64,000 nucleotides of DNA from Deltaproteobacteria bacterium ADurb.Bin151 (lineage in GTDB: Bacteria; Desulfobacterota; Syntrophia; Syntrophales; Smithellaceae), in the NCBI GenBank assembly GCA_002070455.1, contig MWDG01000008.1:1-64000 (forward strand). The letters are read 5' to 3'. The notes under the pieces are model-generated. The model worked only from the letters and a program-made list of their open reading frames with translations, had not been told where the DNA came from and ran no database searches. The stretch's first letter is position 1; each line of letters begins with the position of its first letter. Below are positions 15,862 to 25,012 of this stretch, piece by piece. The translations under genes were made by a program, and so were the position numbers.

Positions 15862-16545
15862 ATGCTGCGCTTTGAAAATAAGCTGGACCGGGGATTTCAT
15901 CAGATTACCGTGGACATCGAAAGCGATGGCGAGCGCCCCGCGGTAAAGGGCGATATAACGGTTCACGAGGGCCTGAAAATTTACGAACCGCTGGTTCAGG
16001 TGTCTCCCATTACGCAGACGCGGCCTTTCTATACGCATAAAGCGGCTGTGCCCGCATCCGGCAGCATGATGGCGGGTTCCCAAAAAATTGTTCTGAACCG
16101 TAATGACTGCGTTGCCCTGATTGATGAGCAGAAAACCCATTATCCCTATTTCAGCTTCTGGAAATGGGCGACTGCTGCCGGGTACACGAATGACGGGAAG
16201 CTTCTCGCTTTTAATCTTTGTCAGAACATGATTGGTGATGATGAAGACTACAACGAGAACTGCTTCTGGATGGACGGGAAAATTCATTATCTCAAGGCGG
16301 CGCGCTTTGATTTCGGGGATGTCATGCAGCCCTGGAAGATGAAAACTTCGGACGGGAAACTTGCATTGTCCTTCATCCCTAAGGGTGAGAGGGCACAGAA
16401 AACGAATATCGCAGGCGGGTTGATCCTGTCGGATTTTCATCAGCCCTTCGGGTTGTACAGCGGCAGGTTCACAGAAAACGAAAGCGGCAACCATCCCATT
16501 CAGAACTTTTTTGGCCTGGCTGAACATCACATTACCCGGTACTAG
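15862..16545 (+). pseudogene. DUF2804 protein fragment, N-terminus missing
   Basis: 227 residues matching the C-terminal two-thirds of DUF2804 proteins as I know them: PASGSMMAG, YFSFWKWATAAGY, an NLCQNMIGD segment, PWKMKT, and the closing FGLAEHHITRY. Full-length members are about 330-350 residues with an N-terminal domain of roughly 110 residues. Only 126 bp separate this frame from the cyclophilin stop and they do not encode that domain in any frame, so this is a truncation rather than a frameshift. No RBS precedes the first ATG. The remaining frame is undisrupted, so the loss may be recent. Confidence 0.7.
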
Positions 16546-16671
16546 GGTGTAAGCCTTCCAGGCTGCCGGCGGTTTGGGGTCTTCAGACCGGAAATAACAG
16601 GAAAAATCGCGTCACGAAAGCATTAACTCCTTTCTTATGATTGTGAATTTCAATCTTTTGTCTGAATCCAG

Positions 16672-16700
16672 TTGACATACAAAACTTCTCTTCATATACT
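16672..16700 (+). promoter_or_regulatory. Sigma-70 promoter for purO-purH
   Basis: TTGACA (16672-16677), 17-bp spacer, TATACT (16695-16700). It lies about 48 bp before the purO start and is one of the best promoter matches in the window. Confidence 0.75.
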
Positions 16701-16748
16701 CCGGCAGCAAAAAATGACGTCTTGTATTTCATAAGGAGAGAAGCAAAA

Positions 16749-17480
16749 ATGAAAGAAAACTTGTACGAATATCTGGCAGGCAACGAGTATCCTGGCCGCG
16801 GCATCTGCATCGGGAAGACGCCCGGAGGCAGCAAAGTGATGGTTGCCTATTTTATCATGGGCCGCAGTCTCAACAGCCGCAACCGCGTCTTTGATCCCAT
16901 CGACGGCGGTATCCGCACCATGGCGGCCGACCCCTCCAAAATGACGGACCCGCACCTGATTATTTATAATCCCGTCCTGACACTGGACAATACAACGATT
17001 GTGACCAACGGCGACCAGACCAACACAATTCATGATTTTCTGTCTCGTAATGACTTTCCGGGTTTCAGTTTCGAAGCCGCACTCGATACCCGCACTTTTG
17101 AAGATGATAAACCGAACTGGACACCCCGCATTTCCGGTGTGGTGGATATGCAAAGCGGCGGATACAAGCTGAATATCATGAAAAGCAACCACGGAGATGA
17201 CAAGAGCGTGCAGCGCTTTACTTTCAGTTACCCCGAACCACTGGCCGGTGAAGGACACTTCATCAGCACCTACAAGTGCAATGGCAACCCTATTCCCAGT
17301 TTTGAAGGGGAGCCGTTGCTAGCGGACATCGACCAGGAAGACCCCAATGAATACGCGGGAAAATTGTGGGAAGCCCTGAACGAGGACAACAAGGTGAGCC
17401 TTTTTGTGCGTGCCATCGACCTCAAAACGCAGGGTTACGAGGATGTCATTATCAACAAATATAAAACAGTGGAGGGATGA
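16749..17480 (+). CDS. purO: IMP cyclohydrolase, PurO type
   Basis: Closes the ring of FAICAR to give IMP, the last step of de novo purine synthesis. The protein (about 243 residues from ATG 16749, AAGGAG 10 nt upstream) matches the archaeal-type PurO family rather than the PurH N-terminal cyclohydrolase: YPGRGICIGKTPGG, YFIMGRSLNSRNR and a DPHLIIYNP segment. The next gene, 3 bp downstream, supplies the formyltransferase step as a separate protein, so the two together replace the usual bifunctional PurH. Confidence 0.88.
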   Translation: MKENLYEYLAGNEYPGRGICIGKTPGGSKVMVAYFIMGRSLNSRNRVFDPIDGGIRTMAADPSKMTDPHLIIYNPVLTLDNTTIVTNGDQTNTIHDFLSRNDFPGFSFEAALDTRTFEDDKPNWTPRISGVVDMQSGGYKLNIMKSNHGDDKSVQRFTFSYPEPLAGEGHFISTYKCNGNPIPSFEGEPLLADIDQEDPNEYAGKLWEALNEDNKVSLFVRAIDLKTQGYEDVIINKYKTVEG

Positions 17481-17483
17481 TCC

Positions 17484-18662
17484 ATGAATGAAATACAACT
17501 GAAGTACGGCTGCAACCCCAATCAGAAACCGGCTCGAATCTTTATGGCCGACGGCGGCAATTTACCGGTTGTCGTGCTAAACGGCAAACCGGGCTACATT
17601 AATTTTCTGGATGCGTTCAACAGCTGGCAGCTGGTGAAAGAACTGAAAGATAATACCGCAATGGTAGCTGCGGCTTCCTTTAAGCATGTTTCTCCCGCCG
17701 GAGCCGCCCTGGGTTATCCGCTTGATGACGTTTTAAGAAGGATGTATCACATTGCCCCCAACATGGAGCTTTCCCCGCTTGCCTGTGCCTATGCGCGTGC
17801 CCGGGGCGCCGACCGCATGAGCAGCTTCGGAGACTGGATTGCGCTTTCCGATGTTTGTGATGTATCCACGGCAAAAATCATCAAAAATGAAGTCACCGAC
17901 GGTATTATTGCGCCCGGTTATGAGCCTGAAGCCCTGGAGATCCTGAAATCCAAGAAGGGCGGTAACTACAATGTGGTTTCCATCGATTCCAAGTATGTGC
18001 CTGCCTCCCTGGAGCACAAGCAGGTGTATGGCATAACCTTTGAGCAGGGTCGCAACGACCTGAAAATTGACAGCCGCATGCTTGAAAACATGGTCACCGA
18101 GAAAAAAACCCTGACCGACGCGCAGAAACGTGACCTGGTGCTGGCGCTGATCACCCTGAAATACACGCAGTCCAACAGTGTCTGCTACGTGCAGGACGGC
18201 CAGGTCATCGGCGTGGGGGCCGGCCAGCAGAGCCGCATCCACTGCACCCGGCTTGCCGGTCAGAAGGCCGACAACTGGCAGCTGCGCCACATGCCCAAAG
18301 TGCTGGATATTCCTTTCCGGGACGATGTTTCCAAACCCAATCGGGACAATGCCATCGACGTTTACCTCGGTGAAACGCCGGAAGACGTAATCGGCAACGA
18401 CGTCTGGGCCGAGACCTTTACCCGTCAGCCCGAACTTTTGACTGCAGCTGAAAAGAAGCAGTGGCTTGCCAAGGTTACAGGAGTTGCCCTGGGCAGCGAC
18501 GCGTTCTTCCCCTTCGGGGACAACATTGAACGCGCCCGCCGCAGCGGTGTTACGGCCATCGTGGAGCCCGGCGGTTCCATCCGTGATCAGCAGGTGATCG
18601 ATACCTGCAACAAATACGGAATCGCCATGGCCTTTTGCGGACTGAGGCTGTTTCATCACTAG
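17484..18662 (+). CDS. purH: AICAR formyltransferase, stand-alone PurH C-terminal type
   Basis: Transfers a formyl group from 10-formyl-THF to AICAR, giving FAICAR. The 392-residue protein covers only the transformylase half of PurH: LKYGCNPNQKPAR at the start, AASFKHVSPAGAA (catalytic KH pair), GAGQQSRIHC, SDAFFPFGDNIERA and the final VEPGGSIRDQQVI. The methylglyoxal-synthase-like cyclohydrolase domain is absent, consistent with purO 3 bp upstream. Stop is TAG. Confidence 0.92.
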   Translation: MNEIQLKYGCNPNQKPARIFMADGGNLPVVVLNGKPGYINFLDAFNSWQLVKELKDNTAMVAAASFKHVSPAGAALGYPLDDVLRRMYHIAPNMELSPLACAYARARGADRMSSFGDWIALSDVCDVSTAKIIKNEVTDGIIAPGYEPEALEILKSKKGGNYNVVSIDSKYVPASLEHKQVYGITFEQGRNDLKIDSRMLENMVTEKKTLTDAQKRDLVLALITLKYTQSNSVCYVQDGQVIGVGAGQQSRIHCTRLAGQKADNWQLRHMPKVLDIPFRDDVSKPNRDNAIDVYLGETPEDVIGNDVWAETFTRQPELLTAAEKKQWLAKVTGVALGSDAFFPFGDNIERARRSGVTAIVEPGGSIRDQQVIDTCNKYGIAMAFCGLRLFHH

Positions 18663-18752
18663 ATCGCAGGCTGCTAGATTATAGATTGTTAGACCATTGG
18701 ATGTCAGAAACAAAGATAGAGAAAGTCGTTTCAACTTTAAGATATGGACGTG

Positions 18753-19970
18753 TTATCTGGAGTGTGCTTGAACAGGCAAAGGATTTGAGGGTTTCCCGGA
18801 TTTAACAAAAATAAGACCGATTAAAGCAAGGACCGTAAAGGCGGCACCGGCGATAAACGTTACCTGTGCGCCGACAACACTCCATAATAAGCCGGCGATG
18901 GCGCTTGCCGTTAAAAGAGCGATGCCGGTGACCAGGTTGAAGATACCGAAGGCCGTGCCTCTCAGCCTGACGGGAGCATGATCGGCTACCAGCTTGGAGA
19001 ATAACCCCTGTGTTAGTCCCATATGCAGTCCCCATAGTGCAGTGCCGATGAATACGTGAAGAGGGTTATCGGCCGAGGCTAATATGATGTCGGCAGCGAT
19101 CAGGACGCCAAGTCCAGCAGCCAGCATTGTCCGTGGCCGCATCCGGTCTGTCAGGATTCCTGCGGGGTAGGCTGTAAGCGCATAAACGGCATTCATAATG
19201 ATCATGATTGCAGGCACAAAACCAACAGCCAGCCCGACCGATTGGGCGCGCAATATTAAGAACGCCTCGCTGAAACGGGCAAGTGTGAAGATTGAATTGA
19301 GACCTAAAATAAGCCAGTAGCGGCGCGGAAGGCGCCTCGTGTTACGAAACGAAAAAAAACTTTTTCCTGTTCGATTCAAGGTTTGTGGCCTATCGGGTTC
19401 ATGAACGCCGAAAATAAGTACACCCATGGCCATAAAAGCAGGTATCACAGCAATCCAGAGGACGCTTCGAATGTCATTTACAAAAATAACCATGAAGATT
19501 ACCGCCAGTAGCGGACCGATGAAAGCTCCTGCGGAGTCCAGCGCCTGGCGAAGTCCGTATGCAGCCCCTCGCTGATTTGGAGGGGTTATATCCGCGACCA
19601 GTGCGTCGCGCGGTGCTCCGCGAATCCCTTTGCCAATCCGGTCGATAAACCGAGCGCTGAAAACCCAACTAATCGTTGTTGCCAAGGGGAACAAAGGTTT
19701 TGTGATTGCAGCGAGTCCATATCCCACTATGGCAAGGACTTTTCGTTTCCTGATGTAGTCGCTGATGATTCCTGAAAAAACTTTTGTGATTGAGGCAGTC
19801 GCCTCTGCGATTCCCTCAATGAACCCAATGGCAATCACTGAGGCGCCTAAAGTGGTCATCATAAAAATGGGAAGCAGACTGTGAATAAGTTCCGAGGATA
19901 TATCCATGAACAATGAAACAAATCCCAGCGCCCAGATGCCTACCGGCAGTTTTTGCATCTCAATCCTCAT
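18753..19970 (-). CDS. Major facilitator superfamily transporter
   Basis: A 405-residue inner-membrane protein with about 12 hydrophobic segments and the MFS loop motif in DRIGKGIRGAPRDAL after helix 4, plus GIISDYIRKRK between helices 2 and 3. This DRIGKG(I/V)RG(A/P)PRDA form is typical of a bacterial MFS group often annotated as drug or sugar efflux; the substrate cannot be read from sequence. The start could be ATG 19970 or the in-frame ATG four codons later. It is single and convergent with purO-purH. Confidence 0.88.
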   Translation of the reverse strand: MRIEMQKLPVGIWALGFVSLFMDISSELIHSLLPIFMMTTLGASVIAIGFIEGIAEATASITKVFSGIISDYIRKRKVLAIVGYGLAAITKPLFPLATTISWVFSARFIDRIGKGIRGAPRDALVADITPPNQRGAAYGLRQALDSAGAFIGPLLAVIFMVIFVNDIRSVLWIAVIPAFMAMGVLIFGVHEPDRPQTLNRTGKSFFSFRNTRRLPRRYWLILGLNSIFTLARFSEAFLILRAQSVGLAVGFVPAIMIIMNAVYALTAYPAGILTDRMRPRTMLAAGLGVLIAADIILASADNPLHVFIGTALWGLHMGLTQGLFSKLVADHAPVRLRGTAFGIFNLVTGIALLTASAIAGLLWSVVGAQVTFIAGAAFTVLALIGLIFVKSGKPSNPLPVQAHSR

Positions 19971-20085
19971 CAGTGGAACTGAATGTCAACGGCAGCAGAA
20001 AAAACTTCTGCAACCACAAAACAACTGACCAAATCAAAAAAACATCATGCAACTGTATATCCAACCGGATTTACGGCACCTGCCG

Positions 20086-21417
20086 CTATGACATTCGGAT
20101 CTTCTTCATGTGGTCGATGCGTTTTTGAATCAGGGCCTGTGTGCCGATGTCTTCCCGGTAGGCCACGGGGCCTTTGACGGCCTTGACGCCTTCCTCTGCA
20201 ATTATTCGCGCTTCATCCAGATTGTCTGCAATACCGACAATGCCTATTGCCCGGGACGAACTCAAATACAGTCCGTCTTCTTTCTTATCCACGGATGAAT
20301 AGTAAAGACGGGCTTTCCTCACATTGCCCACTTCAATTTTAGCCCGTGAAGATGCGGCATCGGGATGATCGGCGGGAAGGCCGTAGCCTTTCGGTACAAC
20401 ATATTTGCAAACGGTCGCTTTTGGATCGAATTCGATCTTGAGGGTATTCAGCGTTCCGTTGATGATATGCCTGCAGATATCCACAAAATCCGTTTTTAAA
20501 AGCGGCAGGATGTTCATGGCCTCCGGATCGCCGAAACGAGCATTGTATTCAAGAAGTTTTACTCCGTCTTTTGTGGCAATAAATCCGCCGTACATGACTC
20601 CTTTATAAGGTCTGCCGGTTTCTTTCAACAGGGCCGCCGCTACCTGACGGGTGATTGCCAGACCCTCTTCGACATCCGAAGCTTTCAGAAACGGCATCAG
20701 GTGGTCCGGCAGGGAATACGAACCCATGCCGCCGGTGTTGGGACCCTGGTCGCCGTCAAACCGTCTTTTGTGATCCTGTACCAGCGGCGTGCCTACAACC
20801 GTTTTGCCGTCGCAGAGGCACTGCAGCGAAAATTCCTCGCCGTCAAACTTTTCCTCGACGATCACCGACGAACTTTCCTTCAGAATCTGCCTGCATAATT
20901 TCAGCGCTTCGTCTCTTGATTTAAAATGATCACCCTGTACGAGCACACCCTTGCCACCGGTGAGTCCGTCGGGTTTGAGCACAATGCCGTCTAACTGCTC
21001 AAGAAAAGCCTCCAGACCGTCCGGGGTTGTAAATACTTTAAACTTCGGATTGCCGGGAATATGATATTTGTTTACCAGATTTCGTGTGAACGACTTTGAT
21101 GTTTCCAGCCTTGCCAGACTTTTTACAGGTCCTACCGACGGTATGCCGCACTGAATCAGGGCATCTACGATACCGTTATTGAGCGGGTCTTCCGGGCCGA
21201 TGACGGCAAAATCAATTTTATTATCCAGCGCAAAATCTGTGATACCGGACAGGTCTGAATAGCTTCCCAGTTTGCAGATGTCCGACAGGGAGGCGATTCC
21301 CGGGTTATTGGCTTTCATAAACGAGAACAGAATCGGACTGTATCCTGATCTTGCAATGGCCTCGGCCATTGCATGTTCACGCGCTCCGTTTCCAACAAGC
21401 AGTATATTGGGCATCAT
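20086..21417 (-). CDS. purD: Phosphoribosylamine-glycine ligase (GAR synthetase)
   Basis: ATP-grasp enzyme joining phosphoribosylamine and glycine in purine synthesis. The 443-residue protein starts NILLVGNGAREHAMA (the PurD N-terminal signature), has the ATP-grasp strand KPDGLTGGKGVLV, GEEFSLQCLCDG, and GVKLLEYNARFGDPEAMNILPLL. The length is slightly above the common 420-430. It is a single gene. Confidence 0.94.
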   Translation of the reverse strand: MMPNILLVGNGAREHAMAEAIARSGYSPILFSFMKANNPGIASLSDICKLGSYSDLSGITDFALDNKIDFAVIGPEDPLNNGIVDALIQCGIPSVGPVKSLARLETSKSFTRNLVNKYHIPGNPKFKVFTTPDGLEAFLEQLDGIVLKPDGLTGGKGVLVQGDHFKSRDEALKLCRQILKESSSVIVEEKFDGEEFSLQCLCDGKTVVGTPLVQDHKRRFDGDQGPNTGGMGSYSLPDHLMPFLKASDVEEGLAITRQVAAALLKETGRPYKGVMYGGFIATKDGVKLLEYNARFGDPEAMNILPLLKTDFVDICRHIINGTLNTLKIEFDPKATVCKYVVPKGYGLPADHPDAASSRAKIEVGNVRKARLYYSSVDKKEDGLYLSSSRAIGIVGIADNLDEARIIAEEGVKAVKGPVAYREDIGTQALIQKRIDHMKKIRMS

Positions 21418-21676
21418 GGATCTCCTGTGCAGTATTTTGTTTCAACATCGCCGTCTAAATAACGGAAAAGCATGTTCAAGTCAAATGGAAGGAGCAGGTT
21501 TCTGTGGGTTAAAAATAAAGGACTTGATTGTTTTCAACAATCGCATAATAATCATCTGTGAAATCTGCGGTGTTTGCCGGGATGACGTTTTAAAAGGTAC
21601 AGGACAAAATATCATCAGACAACGTATATCCTTTACACCGCATGTTGTGTAAAGTAAACGTCTGTGAGGTTGTGAT

Positions 21677-21928
21677 ATGAATTTTAAAATAATCCTGTTG
21701 ATGATTATTGCCGGTCTCGCCGTTTTGTTCATTATACAGAATGTTTCCGCTGTTACTGTTGGGATTTTCTTCTGGACAATTTCTCTTTCTCTTGCCCTGT
21801 TGATATTTCTTGTTTTGGCTATTGGGTTTACCCTCGGATGGTTTTTGCACAGCTTTCTAGCGTATCGGAAAGTCAAGCGGGAAGTGGCCGAAATTCAGAG
21901 GGAACTGAGCACCGGCAAAAAGAAGTAG
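21677..21928 (+). CDS. LapA-domain membrane protein
   Basis: An 83-residue protein with two transmembrane helices (about 5-24 and 34-58) and a short basic coiled C-terminal tail (KVKREVAEIQREL), the layout of LapA/DUF1049 proteins involved in envelope or lipopolysaccharide assembly control. GAGG lies 6 nt before the start. Confidence 0.75.
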   Translation: MNFKIILLMIIAGLAVLFIIQNVSAVTVGIFFWTISLSLALLIFLVLAIGFTLGWFLHSFLAYRKVKREVAEIQRELSTGKKK

Positions 21929-21983
21929 CAGCTTTTTCTCCTTATCCCTTGCCCCTTGAGCCTTGCACCTTGTTCCTCGTCCC

Positions 21984-22008
21984 TTCGGTCGCTGAGCCTG
22001 TCGAAGCG
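21984..22008. repeat. Short dispersed repeat (TTCGGTCGCTGAGCCTGTCG type)
   Basis: Complement of the CTTCGACAGGCTCAGCGACC sequence, recalled as a frequent intergenic repeat in many bacterial genomes. One copy here, in the 84-bp gap before the symporter stop. Confidence 0.4.
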
Positions 22009-22012
22009 CCCC

Positions 22013-23257
22013 TTACCCTTGCTCCTCCATCCATTGCTTTCCGCCCAGAACCCTTGCGACCATCATGCTGGTGACATTGTCGCCCACGGCATTGACCATG
22101 GTAGCGGGAGCGTCCACCAGCGTACCGATCATGGTAATTAAAGGAAATGCTTCGGGGGGGAGGTTATACATTGACAAAATCAGGAGCTCCCCGATGGTGC
22201 CGCCGCCCGGAATGCCGCTGACAACCACTCCGGTCAAAAGGGCAATGCCCAGTGCCGTTAAAATTGTTTCAATGCCCGTGAAGGGCATCTGAAAAATACC
22301 GAACAGAAAGGCAATTTTCAGTACGGCGGCCAGGCAGGATCCTTCCATATGCATTGTTGCGCCGATGGGAATGACCACTTCGCTGATATCCCGGGGCACA
22401 CCGATTTTATCGGCCGCCTGCAGATTCAGGGGGATTGTTGCCATGGAACTGCCGGTGGCCAGGGCGGTGAGGGACGGCGGAATAATATTACTCCAGAATT
22501 TTTTCACACAGGAGATGCGTCCCGCAAAAAATGCATACAGGGTAAAGGCCAGGAAAAAGTACAGGATCGCTGTCGTGTAATAAACGGCCATGGAGCGGGC
22601 GTAGGAACCGAGCAGTTGAGGACCGAAAACGCCGACCAGATAGGCAAAATAAGCGCACAGACCAATGGGTGCGTAATACATAATAAGGGAAATCAGTTTC
22701 ATCATGACGGAATTGGCGGATGTCAGAAATGCGGTAAACAATTTTCCCTTTTCCCCCGCGGCGGAGGCCGCCAGTCCGGTCAGGATGGAAAAGACGATCA
22801 GCGCCATCATGTTGTTTCGGGATAAAATGTTTGAGAAATCCGGAGCCGTGAAGGTTCGGACAATTTGATCGACGGTTTTGATTTGTTCAACGCCCGGCAC
22901 CACGGGCAGGGGGATATGGACACCGACGGCCGGCGGAAAAAGGATGACCGCGACAATCATGACAGCAGATGAAATGATACCGGTGATCACAAAAATCAGG
23001 ACCATCACAGAAAGAATTTTGCCAAGGCGCCTGAGATCCGTCATGGATGCAACGGTGGCCGAGATGGAAAAAAAGACCAGTGGAACAATTACGGTAAAAA
23101 GCAGGTTCAGGAAGATATCGCCCAGCGGTTTGAGTATGCCTGCGTCCTGTTTCAGGGCAATGCCAAGCACAGCGCCGGTCAGAATGGAAATGATCAGAAG
23201 GATTGAAAACCCATAGGAGTCCAGAAAGGTCGATTGATTTATTTTCATGCGAATCAC
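22013..23257 (-). CDS. Dicarboxylate/amino acid:cation symporter (DAACS family)
   Basis: A 414-residue secondary transporter with the GltP/DctA fold: an 8-helix hydrophobic pattern, the serine-rich re-entrant loop (ATGSSMATIPLNL), SGIPGGGTIGELL, and a final VDAPATMVNAVGDNVTSMMVAR that carries the substrate- and cation-binding NxxxD motif. It likely imports glutamate, aspartate or C4-dicarboxylates. The GTG start overlaps the upstream dipeptidase stop by 4 bp (GTGA). This places it third in an operon with two peptidoglycan-active enzymes. Confidence 0.9.
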   Translation of the reverse strand: MIRMKINQSTFLDSYGFSILLIISILTGAVLGIALKQDAGILKPLGDIFLNLLFTVIVPLVFFSISATVASMTDLRRLGKILSVMVLIFVITGIISSAVMIVAVILFPPAVGVHIPLPVVPGVEQIKTVDQIVRTFTAPDFSNILSRNNMMALIVFSILTGLAASAAGEKGKLFTAFLTSANSVMMKLISLIMYYAPIGLCAYFAYLVGVFGPQLLGSYARSMAVYYTTAILYFFLAFTLYAFFAGRISCVKKFWSNIIPPSLTALATGSSMATIPLNLQAADKIGVPRDISEVVIPIGATMHMEGSCLAAVLKIAFLFGIFQMPFTGIETILTALGIALLTGVVVSGIPGGGTIGELLILSMYNLPPEAFPLITMIGTLVDAPATMVNAVGDNVTSMMVARVLGGKQWMEEQG

Positions 23258-24021
23258 TTTACCGGAAAGTTAAAATAGGTATGTGGGTAAGGTTCGTTCG
23301 CCAGAGTGAAATGCCACCACTCTTTATCATAGTTCTTAAAGCCGTGTTTCTCCATGAGGGTTTTTAAAAGCAGGCGGTGGCTTCTTTGCTGCGGGCCGAT
23401 GTATTTGTTGTCCGGGTGAGATAGTTCATGGAAGCAGTCAAATCCCGTTCCCATGTCCAGAGAATTGTCTTGATAACGCATACCTGCAGGAAAATAACAT
23501 TCCTGAAGCGGTTCACCTTCATGATAAACAGGTTGAACAGGTGCGGGCAGCGGCACGATGGTCAGATCCACGGTGCTGCCCCGGCTGTGACTGGAGCGGT
23601 CGGCAACGTATCCATCGCGGAAAAGGTTTTTCTTGTCCACCGTTGGGTAAAACTCTTTCTTTGTTTTGGTGTCATCAATGTCTTTTGCCCAGCGGACAAA
23701 GTGATCAACCGCCTGCTGGGGGCGGTAGCAGTCGTAGATTTTAATCGTCATGGAAAAGGGCGCCAAATCTTTTTGCACTTTGGCCAGAGCCTGAGCGGCC
23801 TCACGGGTGAGAATGCACGTTGGGGCCAGATAGCCGTCCACCCGTACGCCCAGGAAATTGTGCTTACTGAAATACCGGATGTCCAGTATTACGTCTGGGA
23901 TGACTTCTTCAATGTGGACAAATGTTTCAGGCATAGTATCTTCGCCATGCAATACGGCGGGCGGCATCCACAGAAACAGTATGAGCGCCAAAAATGCAAT
24001 GCCGGGAATTTTGTCTTTCAT
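23254..24021 (-). CDS. ddpX: D-Ala-D-Ala dipeptidase (VanX/DdpX, M15D)
   Basis: Zinc metallopeptidase of 255 residues with an N-terminal signal peptide (hydrophobic IAFLALILFLWMPPAVLHG), so probably periplasmic. Active-site motifs are visible: CYRPQQAV, SSHSRGSTVDLT (zinc His and Asp) and EWWHF (catalytic Glu and zinc His). It hydrolyses D-Ala-D-Ala from peptidoglycan turnover; in non-producers it serves D-alanine scavenging rather than vancomycin resistance. ATG overlaps the L,D-transpeptidase stop (ATGA), and its own stop overlaps the symporter start. Confidence 0.9.
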   Translation of the reverse strand: MKDKIPGIAFLALILFLWMPPAVLHGEDTMPETFVHIEEVIPDVILDIRYFSKHNFLGVRVDGYLAPTCILTREAAQALAKVQKDLAPFSMTIKIYDCYRPQQAVDHFVRWAKDIDDTKTKKEFYPTVDKKNLFRDGYVADRSSHSRGSTVDLTIVPLPAPVQPVYHEGEPLQECYFPAGMRYQDNSLDMGTGFDCFHELSHPDNKYIGPQQRSHRLLLKTLMEKHGFKNYDKEWWHFTLANEPYPHTYFNFPVK

Positions 24022-24770
24022 TGTAAAATGCTCCTTTTTAATGCAGGTTCGGGATTCATGAGGATGGCAGGTTTTGCTGCGGGATCAAGCCAGTTCAGGA
24101 TTTTGAGCAGATGGTCTTTGGAGACCGCCACGCAGCCTGCCGTGGTTGACTTCGGTCCCGCCCAGATATGCAGAAAAATGGCGCTGCCGTGCCCCTTGAT
24201 GACCGGATCGGTGTTGTATTCGATGACTATGCCGTATTGATAGAGATTGTCTCCACGTTTCATTTTTTCATAAGAGCTTGCCCGGGTCTGGCTTTGCCTG
24301 ACCAGACGGTTGTAATCCGGGGCGTCCGGGTCATCAATCCAGACATCATCCGGGAGAGACTGGCGGTAGGGCATTTTCGTGGCGGCTGATTCAGCATAAC
24401 CGAATGCCGTTCCCAGCCGGTATAAACCGGAAGGTGTCCGTCCGTCTCCCTCCCGTTTTTCTCCGTAAGGCGCAAAGCCGTTTCTGCCGATGGCTGCGTC
24501 GAAAGGGTCCATCGCCCGGCTCCATCCGGAACCAGTCCTTTCCAGAACATAGATTTTTATGGATTTGGAAAGAGGAAAGCCGCCACCGGTTACCAGCAGG
24601 ATCTGATTGACATCCGGGGGAATTTGATTGACAACTGGCGGAAGGGTGTCGGGCTGTTTTGCGTTGGCTGAAAAAAAACATTCGGATGCCAGAAGGTGAG
24701 GGAATGCAATGATGATGGCTGCCACAAAGACCGTTATCCGGATCCAATGATATCTTTTCATTTTTTCCAC
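24018..24770 (-). CDS. L,D-transpeptidase family protein (YkuD-type domain)
   Basis: About 250 residues with an N-terminal signal sequence or anchor (VFVAAIIIAFPHLLA). The C-terminal catalytic region shows GSAIFLHIWAG followed by TTAGCVAVS, which supplies the His and nucleophilic Cys of the YkuD/ErfK fold. Closest in layout to YafK/YkuD-like proteins that cross-link or cleave peptidoglycan peptides. It is the first gene of the operon with ddpX and the symporter. The start is GTG at 24770 or ATG at 24761, with GGGTGG nearby. Confidence 0.82.
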   Translation of the reverse strand: MEKMKRYHWIRITVFVAAIIIAFPHLLASECFFSANAKQPDTLPPVVNQIPPDVNQILLVTGGGFPLSKSIKIYVLERTGSGWSRAMDPFDAAIGRNGFAPYGEKREGDGRTPSGLYRLGTAFGYAESAATKMPYRQSLPDDVWIDDPDAPDYNRLVRQSQTRASSYEKMKRGDNLYQYGIVIEYNTDPVIKGHGSAIFLHIWAGPKSTTAGCVAVSKDHLLKILNWLDPAAKPAILMNPEPALKRSILQ

Positions 24771-25012
24771 CCGTATGTTTGTGTATTTTTTAATTTAATC
24801 TATCGTATTTTTCAATATAATTATCCGATTTCTGATAAAAATAACACGCTGGCACATGACAGACGTGATTGTAATCATCTGTGAAATGGTATATAAAAGT
24901 TCTAACCTATTGATGAAAACGGGTTTTGGAATCATTTTGGTGCGGCGTTTCATAATCTTTGCAGAAAATATTCAAGAAAACAGGCTTAAATAACGATCGG
25001 GGAATGACCTGT

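Noticed and set aside
15796-16530. 244-codon minus-strand frame opposite the DUF2804 fragment
   Set aside because: The plus-strand translation matches DUF2804 motifs; the antisense frame has none.
17733-18734. 333-codon minus-strand frame opposite the AICAR formyltransferase
   Set aside because: Antisense to a well-defined enzyme.
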